NCBI GenBank assembly: GCA_023846275.1
Contig: CM043871.1
Coordinates: 26,752,569-26,816,568, forward strand
From: Vanilla planifolia
Lineage: Eukaryota > Streptophyta > Magnoliopsida > Asparagales > Orchidaceae
DNA: 64,000 bases
Direction: 5' to 3'
Position 1 is the first letter of the stretch. Every line of letters starts with the position of its first letter. The notes under the pieces were generated by a model. That model had not been told where the DNA came from and did not search any database. It saw only the letters and a program-made list of their open reading frames with translations. A program made the position numbers and the translations under genes. Below are positions 25,001 to 36,900 of the stretch, in pieces.

Positions 25001-25493
25001 CACCGGGGAAATGAAGACGGCGCGCAACAGCTCCGGTAGCGACGACGACAGAATCGGCATAGACGACTGTGGACGAGGAGATCACGCGAAAGGGACGACG
25101 GGAAAAATCCACGGATTCGACCGTCTCCGAGAGAATCTCCGTCCCGAAGCGTACCGACTGGGCACGGCAGCGATCCATGAGTACGTGACCAAGGATTCCT
25201 TCGGGAAAACCGGGGAAGTTCTCGACGTCGGTGGTGGTGGTTAGCTGTCCTCCGGCGGCGATGTCATTTGCCATCCACCCCTCGAAAAGCACGGGTTTGA
25301 GCTCCGCCCGTGCAGCGTAGATGGCCGCCGTGTGGGCGGCGGGCCCGCTTCCGATGATGCAAAGGCGGGTGCGGAGGGTCTTGAGGATGCCGTTCATTGC
25401 GGAGGACGATGAGGCTGATGAGGCTGATGAGGCGGCAGAGGAAAGCGTGCTCGCTTTCCTGAAGAGGGAGAAGATTTTGGAGCAGAAGTTCAT
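22085..25493 (-). CDS. NTRB: NADPH-dependent thioredoxin reductase (plant NTRA/NTRB type)
   Basis: Exon 1 (24476-25493, 339 codons plus one base) joins exon 2 (22085-22152) to give 361 residues. The enzyme passes electrons from NADPH through FAD and a redox disulfide to h-type thioredoxin. FAD-binding GSGPAAHTA is at residues 48-56, the redox centre CAVC at 176-179, the NADPH-binding GGGDSA at 195-200 with HRR at 218-220, and the second FAD motif [10 protein letters not shown] near the end of exon 1. Exon 2 supplies the conserved ending [15 protein letters not shown]. Before the core there is a basic Ser/Ala-rich extension of about 40 residues that looks like a mitochondrial presequence. An internal Met at residue 33 would give a shorter, cytosolic form; plant NTRs of this type are known in both compartments. 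The intron is 2.3 kb, leaving only 22 codons in exon 2. The choice of A or B paralogue is uncertain. Confidence 0.95.
22153..24475. other. Intron of the NTR gene (2.3 kb)
   Basis: AT-rich intron with open frames at 22518-22859 and 23788-24126 on the plus strand that I cannot assign to any family. They may be fragments of an old insertion or chance frames. Confidence 0.55.
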
Positions 25494-27961
25494 CGTTCTC
25501 GCCGATTCTTCTCCAACTCGTTTTCAATATGGACGGTTCGTTTTGGCGGGTTTGGTTTGTCGGGTTTTTTTGTGGGTCAAAATTGGTTTTGGAGATGCGT
25601 GGCCTATTTGTTTGGTAAGGAGATGGGATGCGAGCTCATTCTTTTATTTGGTTGTAACATATTAAATGGTTGAGAGAGAGATATCTCTAAAAGGTTATTA
25701 CACTTTTCATAAGGAGCTTCATGGTCTTGCCTTGATGGAGAATGAGCATAATTTGGTAAGACATATTTCTTGTCATTGAAACAAAGCAATGAATTGATTC
25801 TTTTTATGTATTATGTATTTAGAAGTTTAGTATATTCTTAAAGTTTTAGCATCAAATTAAGTGATTTTTATACGTAAGTTTATATTTTATGTTCTTTATT
25901 AATATTAAAGTGATTTCAAGACATGAAAAAAGAGATTTTTTAACTTATTTTTATTTATTTAAAAAATATGATAGAATGTTAATAAAAATATTTTGAAATA
26001 TCAAATAAATAATATTAATTAATATTGTTTATATTAATGTCTATATATATATGTATAATGTATGTGCTTAATAGAGATTAGTTAGAATTTTTTTTATTAT
26101 AATTAGTTATATTGTGTTTTGTTTTTAATACTTATCATTTTTTGTTATTTATGAATGTTCTTTATAATAAAATCTTTACTAATGTCATATCATATATATT
26201 TTTTTATGAATGATATTATGTTAATTAATTGGATTATAAAAAAGGTTAAAATTATAGTAAAGTGTTGAGTATAAGTAAATAAGTATGAGTTTAGTCTCAT
26301 ATTATAATTTGAAAAAAATGATATAATCTTAACATATAATTAATATAATATTTACTTAAATATTTTTTGTTTTTAAATTATTAAATATTTATCTAATATT
26401 TATAAGGTCAATATAAATAAGATTATAAATAATGAAACTTTTCTTAATAAATAATTTCAAAGCTAGATTTGATTTAGTTAAAATCAAGTAATGTTACAAG
26501 AAATAATAACAATAAAAGAAATGTGATTATTATAATAAAACTTATAAATTTATAAGATGACATTATTCATATAATGTGGTGAAATTAACAACAATAATAA
26601 AATCGATAAAGATAACAAAGTTGATATAATAATTCAACCAATGTAATGTAGTTTTGATATCGAGGGATAATTTGGTAGGAGAGTAATAAAGTTGATAAGG
26701 ATAACAAGGGCAATAAAGGTATTATGATTGCTGACAATAATTTAAACACAAACTAACAAACCAATAGAGTTGATACAATATTATAAACTAATTAATGGAT
26801 AATATAATAGAAGGTGATAATTTCAATAAAACTAATTTATTAACAAGTTGATATAACTATGATTGATTTGATGAGACTAACATGATAGATAATAATGACT
26901 CTTATAGAATTATAAGACATTAAAATTGATATAAAATAATAAAATTAGTGAATATAACAAAGTTGATGTTAATAGTTATAATAGAATTAACATGGTGTCA
27001 TAATAAATACAATGTTCATGATAAAATTACTATATTTATTTTTATCTATATTTTTTAGAAAAATTTTGATTTCTTCTCACAATGATCAAATGTGGTATGT
27101 AATTATACTATTTTTTATATAAAAAATGTGAGAATATAACATTGCTTATTAAAAAATATACAATTACAAACATATATCTTTTAGAAAAAAAAATTTAACA
27201 CAACTATTATAATTACATGATAAAATAATATTATTAATTAATAATCACAAATAATGGCATATAATTATAATTATTTATTTGTATATTATTTGGAGAGTTT
27301 AAACTACATTATAAAATCTAAAAACATAAAAGATATCATCATAAAAGTCTTCAACTCAAAAAGTATATATTTCTAAATATTATATTAAATATATTTTATG
27401 AGAAACTTTATTAATGTCATAGTGCCAATTTATAATCTAAGTTGAATCATCTTATTTGCAAATGCATGAAACAAATGTTGATTAATGATTATTTGCAAGT
27501 TAAAAATTGATCTTTTTGTGTCCTAAATTGATTAAAGACATCTAAGAAGTTCTAAGCTCAAAGAGTGATCAACAATCTAAGAGCATTGGTCATCCCATGC
27601 ATTTTGGAAAAGAGAATATCAAATAATTTCATAAAAAGAGAAATGTTATATATTATTCATAATTAAATAAATTTTATATTTCATTATAACACAAAGTTCA
27701 ATATAATGAGTACTTTAAACTTATTGTGAATGTGTTTTTATATTAAACCACGTGGTCAAGTAAAAAATGAATGATTATTAACATTTGGTTATCAACATTT
27801 GGAAAAATTGGTATTTCCCCTCCATTTAGATAAACAAGGCTTGCATTAAGTAAATTTCTAAATAAGGTGGCGGATGCGACTCTTTTGACGAAGACGCTTC
27901 CTTGGAAGTGTTCGACTGTAACTTACACTCCACAGGCCTCTCTGCGACATTATCGTTTCGT
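25494..27961. other. Divergent intergenic region between NTR and DAO
   Basis: A 2.5-kb spacer that should contain both promoters near its ends. The middle is extremely AT-rich. From about 26450 to 27020 there is a degenerate repeat texture built on AAAGTTGATA and GATAACAA-like words. No coding exon is supported. Confidence 0.55.
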
Positions 27962-30900
27962 ATGGCGGTGGAGGCGATTTCGGTGCCGGTAATCGACCTG
28001 AGCAACTTCCCGGCCGAGAGGGATAAGCTGGTGTGGGCTAGCACCGAACTTGGCTGCTTCCGAGTGGTTAACCATGGGATCCCGCCGGCGATGCTAGCGG
28101 AGATGAAGGCCGTTGTTCGAGCTCTCTTCGAGATCCCTGCAGAGGTCAAGCAGCGTAACGCCGACATCATCGCTGGCAGTGGGTACATGGCGCCTTCACT
28201 CCAGAACCCACTGTACGAGGCCTTCGGTCTATACGATGCCGCCTCATCCGCCGACGTCCGCGCCTTCTGCAACTTATTGGAAGCATCTTCCTATCATAAG
28301 TGCGTCTCTGATCTCTATCTCAAGTTTCAATTTCCTAAGTTTGTCTTAATAGGAGAGAAATTTGTGTTTTCCAGTCCGTTCTCTTCCCTTTTCTTCCTCC
28401 ACAGCATCTCCCTTTGTTAATGATCCATGGGTGAACATGGAGCTTTCATGATCTGCTTTCTTCTATGTTAGAGTTACGCATTCATTGCTTACTTTATTGA
28501 CGCAGAATATGACAAAATTATAAATAACCTTTAGTTGAATTGTGCAAAATAAACTGATCGGGGTGAGCAAAATAACTGAAGCTGATGATAAGCGAACTCT
28601 TTAATGCGCAAGAACTTCTCTCTTTTGTTTCCTTCATAAAGAAGCTCTCCGATAATTGCACCAAGTAGAAAATAACACCAAGTAGAGCTTGAAGAAATTG
28701 TCCACATTTATTGAATCATCTGGCCTGCAAATAGTAGTGCATATTTCTTAAATTTTTTTAGAATTTGAAATGATGCAAGTCAGCATGATTGTATTCTTGT
28801 GCAAACTTACGTATTTTAGCTGTTGTAGAATGACATTGTGCAATGTACAATGTGCTGTTTGAGTGGTCAAGATTGTTGATCATGAAGAATTATGCTCTCG
28901 GTAACCTAATACTTTCTGACCCTTATCTCAATAAAGATGCTAAGAAACATAATATAGTCATGTTGAACCTTTGGCACCTATATGATTAATTTGATGATAA
29001 CAAAATTAACCTAATTGTGACTTATTGTTTTTCTCTTAAGTTTTTTTAGATCACGTCTTAAGCTTGCTTAGCAAAGTATTTAGAGAACATTGGTTTACAA
29101 CTCAAAGTGCTCATTGGTCACATGCCTAGATAGATCGTATCTAGTCTAGACATGAAAATTGAACATTATTGACAATATAATTGGGATGATGTAATTGTCA
29201 TGCAAGTCTTCTTTGTGAAGTCTTTTTTACTGGTTTAAGATTATAAATCTATGATAATAATCGTGGGACATTATAAACTAAACGAGCATATTATGTGTTT
29301 GTATGAAATTCACATTAAAAATATTCTAAAATAAATAAACACATTTATTAAGCTTATGATAATTGATTTTATTCATTCATATTTTACTTTTATTCTCATA
29401 TGATTATCTTTAAAAATTAATTAGGTTATGAATCTAAAGGTATATTCATAAACTTGTTTTTATTTTATTTATGAAGTTCAAAGTAATATAAATTATCATA
29501 TTACATTTAACAAATATATTTATTATCTTTAGAATGTATTATCTTAATTATTTATAAAGTTAAACTTAACATATAATTTATAAGCTTCACTTATGATACG
29601 TGAAGGTTTTACTTATAGTATATGTGAGCTCACGTACAATATATTAGTGAACATTATCTTATATTTTTTTAAACATAAGATTGTATATAATACATGAAGT
29701 CTCAACTCATATTAGTTACTTGTGACCTAGAATACGTCTAGCAAATGGAATTTATAATAGTTAGTTTGACTAGAATTGCGAATTTTGACATAGTCGTTAG
29801 AGAATTGTTTGGTGTCTTTATTGTTGTTGTATAGGATCTAAATGCCTATTAAAACGCTTCTAAATATCAAATAAATGTTATTGAATATTTGAAAATCATT
29901 TGTGAGCAACTCTAGTTGAAGATCATTAGCTTAGTTAGAGAAATATTTCAAAGTGGTGGGTTAATCTTAAGAAGTCTTTCTGCTCATATCTCAGCCTCTA
30001 ACAAGATCCTTTATAGCAGCTAAGTGTCATTATTCTTTATAATAATATTCATAGTGATTTAATGCGCCTTTAAGATTATTTGATTAGTTATTGAAATTTA
30101 TATCTTAAACTTTTATTCTTGTTTTTAGTATTCTTTTGCATTGTTGTATTTGATCTTTTGTGATTTTTTTATTTGGCCTTTTGGTCTAACGTTATATGAT
30201 CATTTGTCCTTGTGTTGTAGTTCTTTTGAGTCGGTGAATTATAAGATCTTTTGGCCTAATAATTATGGAGTATTTTAACCCGGTATGAGAGTTTTACTTA
30301 CTTGTTTGTGCAAAAAGTGTTTGAAATTGAAAGTCTAACTTTTGTAATCATGGGTGGATATAAAATTCAGTATTTGAGATCGAATCACCTAAAATCTTGT
30401 TGTATTTATTTTACTACACTTCTTATATAACAAACTTTTTAATGAAACAAGAGTTTAAAGGATAGTTCAAGAATATTTGCATTAGAAGGTTTTTGAAGAT
30501 TTTATACTCTTATTATTGGTTTATTGATTTTATAAAAAGTTATAATTCATTATTCCTCTTATGTAGACATTCTAATACTCTAATTTCTATTAATTGGTAT
30601 TAGAGCAAGCTATTTTTAGAAATTTAAAATTCTAGAAAAATATTTGCAATGTATCACACAATTGTTGATGAACATGTCATTTTGAAAGAAGATGGTTCGT
30701 CTTTTTGACTACCTTTGAAAAATGATTTTTTTTCTTTATTGAAAAAAGTAAATGCAATTTTTTCTTAAATCTATAGATCTTAATTTGTGAAATATTGTTG
30801 AAAATTTTTTGAATTTCCTAATAAGAAGGTTGATAATGTGTTTATTATTAAGCTTATATGTGAGTTATCACCTCAAAAAAGGCAGAGTTTAACTCAACTC

Positions 30901-33900
30901 TAAAGTCTTGAATATTCTTTATTTTGGTCTTTCGGCCATGTAATTTAATAAAATTATAAATCTTAGTTCAGTTAATATTGTGTATAAAAAAAGATTAATT
31001 TGTTGATACATGATTTTGAGTTAGTTTGCATGATTGATGATTAGTCTACTAAAAATATAATTACTAGATTTACTAATATTATAAATAAACTATTAAATCT
31101 TGATAGAGATTTTTTTATTGAAAAAACTAAATGTTAATTTTTCTTAAATCCATAGATCTTGATTTTTTAAATATTGTTGAAAATATTTTTGAATTTTCTA
31201 ATAAAAAGATTGATAATGTTTTATTATAAAATCTATGCATGAGTTATCACCTCAAAAAAGCATAGAGTTTAACTCGACTCTAAAGTCTTGAATATTCTTT
31301 ATTTTGGTCTATTGGTTATGTAATTTAATAAAGTTATAAATCTTAGTTCAGTTCATATTGTGTACAAAAAAAAGATTAATTTACTTGTGCATGATTTTGA
31401 GTTAGTTTGCATGATTGATGGTGAGTCTATTAAAAATATAATTACTAGATTTATTAACATTGTAAATGAACTATTAAACCTTGGTAGAGATTTTATTAGC
31501 GTTCAACAAGTACGGAAAGTACTTCAGGCATTGTCTAAGGAGTTTGATCCTTAGTAACTGTTTTTAAAACTATCAAAATTGTTGACCATCTTATTTTGGA
31601 TGAATTACTTGGTGATCTTATAACTAATGAGATTGAGATTGCAAGGAAAAAAAAGGAGTTACAAGCTGAGTAAAAAAAGAAAGAAGACAACATTGCATTA
31701 AGGCTAATTCATCTTCACCAAACAATAGAGATTTTTTCTTCAATTGTGAAGTAGAATTTCTAACTAAAAGTTTAAATACAATAACTAAGAAAGATGTAGA
31801 TAAGTTTGTAAAGAGAATGAAGAACAGTTAGCACAAAGAAAAGAAGATAGAAATATCATGTTGTTATGAATTTGATAAACCAGGATACATCCGTACTAAT
31901 TGTAAGCGGATAGCAAAAGCAAAATGAAAAAATTTAGGAGGACAAGAAAAATGTTATGAAGGCAATATGTAGTGACTCAGATGCATCGAGTTCAAGTTAA
32001 TAAGGTAAGTGAATTCTATCGTGGTGAATCATAAGAAAATTTGATGCATTTTAACGACTTGCTAAGAAGCACAAAAGCTTGAAGAAAGAGCATTCTAATT
32101 ATCTTGACTTATGTGAATCTTTAAATGAGAAGAGTGAAAGGTATCTAATAGAATTGAAGTGGAGATGAAATCGCATAAGTTATCAAAGAAAATTTATGAA
32201 ACAAATTGTTTTTTATTATTTCTAAAAACTACATTTGTATTGTAATACATCAATTCATATTCACAAAAATGTTGCATATGAAAATATTAAGTTCATAAAT
32301 GTTGAATATAAAGAAGGTTTTCAAAATATGCCTCTATCTTTTCTTCATTGCTTGAGAAAATGAAATGTTTCAAAACATTGCAAAATTAAAGCAAATGTTA
32401 ATTCTAGGTATCCCTCATTTTTTATGTATTACAAAAAATAATATCAATGTATCAAGTAAAGATAATTATAGGTTGATCCGACCCAAGTTCATTTGGGTTT
32501 CAAAACCTAAAGCTTAAGTTTTAGGCTTATATGCATGTTTTCTCAAATGTGATAAAAAAGGGAGACGAGTTTAAAGAAACATTCCAATTGCTCTTACAAA
32601 TTATTTTTCTTAGGTTTAAGTTTATCTATATAGTTTTATGTTTAAATTTGTTTTCTTAAACTTGGAGTACTAGACGCAAAAAGAAAGGTGAAGAGAAAAT
32701 TGATTTCTCAAAACGAGATAACTTATTTGACCCCTAATTCTTAAAAATTCTGAGATGAATCACCAAACATTTTTTATTTTACCATTTTGATAGATGACAA
32801 AAAGGGAAAGAAGTGTTGAAAATAAAACTATCATGTCTCTTTAAAATGACCTTAAATTATTTTTATTGCATATATTTAGTGAAAGCATAAATCAAGAGAG
32901 AAAGTTTTAAGGTATAATTATGTTTGTTATTTGTCTTTTTATTTCAAATATAATTGTGATTTTTTATCATCAAAAGAAGGAAATTGTTGAGCCATTAGCT
33001 CTTTGTTAGTTTGATTATAACAAATCATCTTATTTATAATCTAATATTGTTTTTTCTGAAGTGTTTTTTTATCGTTTCTCTTCAACTTGCTTGGTGAAGT
33101 ATTTAGAACACATTGGTCTATGACTTGAAGTACTTATTGGTAATATTGTCAATACAATTGTCATTGTGTAATTATCATCAAAGTATATTTTACAGATTTT
33201 TCTATACTTATTTTAGATTGTAAACCTATGACAATAATGATGCAGCAATAGTAAGTAAATGTGTATGATGATGAGTTTGAGTGAAACCCATATTAAAAGT
33301 TCTCTAAAATAAAGAAGCATATATATCAAGTATAGTATGGTTGATTGTATTCATTCACATGTTGCTTTTATAAGCATATGATTATCTTTATAAAGCAATT
33401 AGGTTAACAATTTTAAAATGTATTCACAAATTTGTTTTTGTTTTATTTATAAAGTTCAAAGTAATATAAATTATTAGATTACATTAGCAAGATATGTTTA
33501 TAATTTTTAGAATTTATTCTCTTAATCCTCTTTGAAATTAAACTTAGCATACAATACGTGAGGGTCCCATGTGCAATATGTAAAAACTCACGTAAAATAT
33601 ATTGGTGAATATTATTTTAGATTTTTTCCATATAGAAAATTATGTATAGTATGTTCATGTGACATATAATAAGTGAAGTCTCGATGTATAGTACATTTGG
33701 TTTATGGAATTTATAACAACTAGTTAGATTAGAATTTATAAATTGACATAACAACAGAGAGCAATGCAAGTTTTGGAGTCAGTGAAAAGGATCTACATGC
33801 TTAGAAAAGTATGTTTAAATATAAAAAAATACTACTAAATATTTCAAAATCATTTTTGAGTATTTTTACTTAAAAATCATTAACTTTTTGAAGAAATAGT

Positions 33901-36900
33901 CTAAAGTGGTGGTTGGATTTGGAAAGTCATTCTACATATCATATTTCAGCCTTTAACAAGATTTATCATAATAGTTAAGTACTATTACCCTTTCTAACTA
34001 TATCCATAGTGATTTAGTGTGCCTTTCGGATTATTTTTTTGGTTGTAGGAATTTATATCTTAAGATTTTATTGTTATTTTTTATATCCTTTTGTGCTATT
34101 ATACTTGATCTTTTATGATTGTTTTAGTTGGTCTTTTAGATTGAAGTTGTTGGGTTCTTTAGCCTAATGTTTAGGCTCATTCTAGTTGATGAATTGTAGG
34201 TTCTTTTGACCCAATGATTGTTGGATCTTTTGGTCTAGTATTAGGGCTTATCAACCTTTTTTGCAAAAGGTGTTTTAGATTATATGTCTTATTTTTTATG
34301 ACTAGAGTGAACATAGATTTGATATTTGTGATTAAACCATCTCAAATCTTAATGTATTTACTTTACCATACTTCTTTAATAACAAGATTTCAGAACTAAG
34401 TAAGATCATTAAAATATAATTCAAGAGTATTTACATTAAAAGATTTTTTGCAAAATTTTTACATTTACTGTCGATTTGTTGATTTTGTGAAAAGTTATAA
34501 TTCATCTCTTCTTTTGTATGGACATCGTAATGCTTCTATTTCTTACAAATCACGTTGAGAGTTTAACACTTTGATTTTAAGGAAAACATAAATAAAACAT
34601 TGGTACCAATCAAGTTTCCTAGTTGAATAAAACTGATTTGATCAAGAAAAGTTGAACAAAACTTGTTTCATCTAATAATATCAACCTGAGATGAAGACCA
34701 AGGTGTTGTGTCGAGTATCTTGGTCTTCTCAGTTATAGGCCTTGATCATTGCCGTTATGGGATAGAGAATATTCAATGATATTAGCTATAATGTATTGTT
34801 TTTTAACATCACTTTGTTGTGTCTTATCATATCAATGGTGATTTATCAAAGTCAAGCCAAATTTTGTTTCTTTTAAGCCACAAACTTTTTTGAAATATGA
34901 GAAGTTATAAGTCAACCCTTTAGTTGGTTTAGATGGTAATTGACAAATAATTTTTGCTTATATCATAACTAATATTAAACTATGACTTATTACTTAGGCT
35001 GGATATATGATTCAAAGTCAAAGGACGTTGGACAACTTGGAAGTCTAAAGTTATTTGAAAATCAATAATTTTAAGTATAAAGGTTAGAAGGACCTAGGCA
35101 TGATAAAAGGATTTATTATATATTCATTCAGTTATCTTGAGGACTCAAAAAATACTTTTTAGCAAACGATTGTCACTTGCGTTGGGAAGCGCATGTGTCC
35201 ACAATATGCACAGCAACAGCATGTGAGACAGCATGGCGCGCACAGCTTCCTGCATGTTGCTACGTGCATGTAGCACCTACCACCATGTGCACAATCTGAT
35301 CGTGTGTAGCATCAAAAGTGCGGCAGAGTGCGCATCCTGGCATGCACAATGGCTTCATTGTCGCCCAGTGAGAGTCCTAATGCATGCAGCACTGGAAAAA
35401 GAAAAAGAATCAGCATTTTTGTTCTAAAAAAAATGGTGATTATAATAAACTTTTGTGCCCAATCATCTATAAAAGAGGCGAAGCAATTTATTTCCAACTT
35501 TTAGCATAAAAACTTACTCCCTTTAACTCTATTCTCTTAGCCCCTTTGTTATTCCCACTTAATTCCACTACTATAACTCTAAAGCAAAATTGCTGTCAAG
35601 AACTTAAAATAAGGCACTTTATTAGATAGATCAAGTTATCAAGCCCAGCTTTTGTTGAATCATTTGGGACATTTTATAGATGGATGGTAGAGATCATATG
35701 TGTTATTTGGGAATGCACTTTTGGTATGGCTCATTCATCTATTTTCATATGTTTTGCAAGTTTGTACAATTTAAAGAAGTTATGTAGAATTACTCCTTTA
35801 TCCAAGCTTGGGGATGCTTGATTGTATAGTATTGTAGCACTGCAATAACTTTCGTGGATCCATTTGAGATTTTTTTCGTGTTGGTTGCTGAGTTCATTTT
35901 ATTAACGAGCTGAATCAGGCTCATGGCACTTTTTATTTTGTTCGGGATTCTTGGATGACGTTGTCTCTGAAACTTGTGTACATAGGCTTTGTATTAGCTA
36001 AAGCCCTTCACCAATTAAATTCCTTCACTCTTAGAGCTACATTCCATTGATCTAACTTCATGTAGATAGTTACAATCTTTTGACATTACTATCTACCCGT
36101 GATGAACCTTGCAGAGAAATTTTCAGTTTATATTTTACCAAACTCCATGTCTTGATTGTGGACATCGCATCCAAAGTGGCAGAAAGCCTGGGTTTGGTGG
36201 GCTACTCGTTCGATGACTGGCCCTGCCAAGCTAGAATTAACCGATACAACTTCACTGAAGGAACTATTGGTTCATCTGGTGTGCAGATCCACACTGACTC
36301 TGGCTTCCTCACAATTCTTCAAGAAGATGAATCTGTTGGTGGATTAGAGATGATGGACTCTTCTGGCAATTTTCAAGCTGTTGATGCTGTACCTGGCACT
36401 TTTATTGTTAACCTTGGCGATGTTGCAAAGGTAAACATAACATTTGTTATTGGTTCTCTTAGGTTATTATTATGGAGATCAATTACTTTTCTACTAGCGA
36501 TTATAAAACGAAAATTTACATGGGCTATAAGCTAACTACATAAGGAAATAGTCAGTGCAGAGTACAACTGAACAAACTTCTAAGAAATTGATAAGATTTT
36601 TTTTGTGTGGAAGCCTTTCCTCAACTAGTAGTCTCTGGGAGAACATTAAAAGAGAAAGCATATATCAAGAATTCTGAGACATAATTGGAAGCATTGATCG
36701 AGATGACCTCATAAAACAGACTGAAATGCAATGGCTAAAGCACTCTGTTCACTTTCATCCTCATTCAATGTATCATATATACTAGAGCTCATATAAATGC
36801 ATATAAGAGAAGTGTATGAAATCTGAAATTATAGGTTTTCCATGTATTGATTATTAGGATTGTCCATGGGCTTTGAAGTAATTATTGAATTTCCCCAGAA

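Larger units (their letters stand above)
28961..34547 (+). mobile_element. Degenerate gag-only Ty1/copia-type LTR retrotransposon in DAO intron 1
   Basis: Two related long repeats, 28961-~30593 and 32985-34547, begin TGTTGA and align along their length with many substitutions (about three quarters identical by eye). The right copy ends CA; the left copy appears mutated to TA. Right after the left LTR, TTGGTATTAGAGCAAGC resembles the primer-binding site for initiator tRNA-Met. A polypurine tract (AAAAGAAGGAAA) precedes the right LTR. The flanks AGTCA and AATCA are a plausible decayed target-site duplication. The 2.4-kb interior has gag-like sequence (DGESIKNIITRFINIVNELL; a degenerate zinc knuckle CYEFDKPGYIRTNC) but no recognisable pol, so it was probably non-autonomous. 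It has many stops and is dead. It lies in the sense orientation of DAO. Confidence 0.85.
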
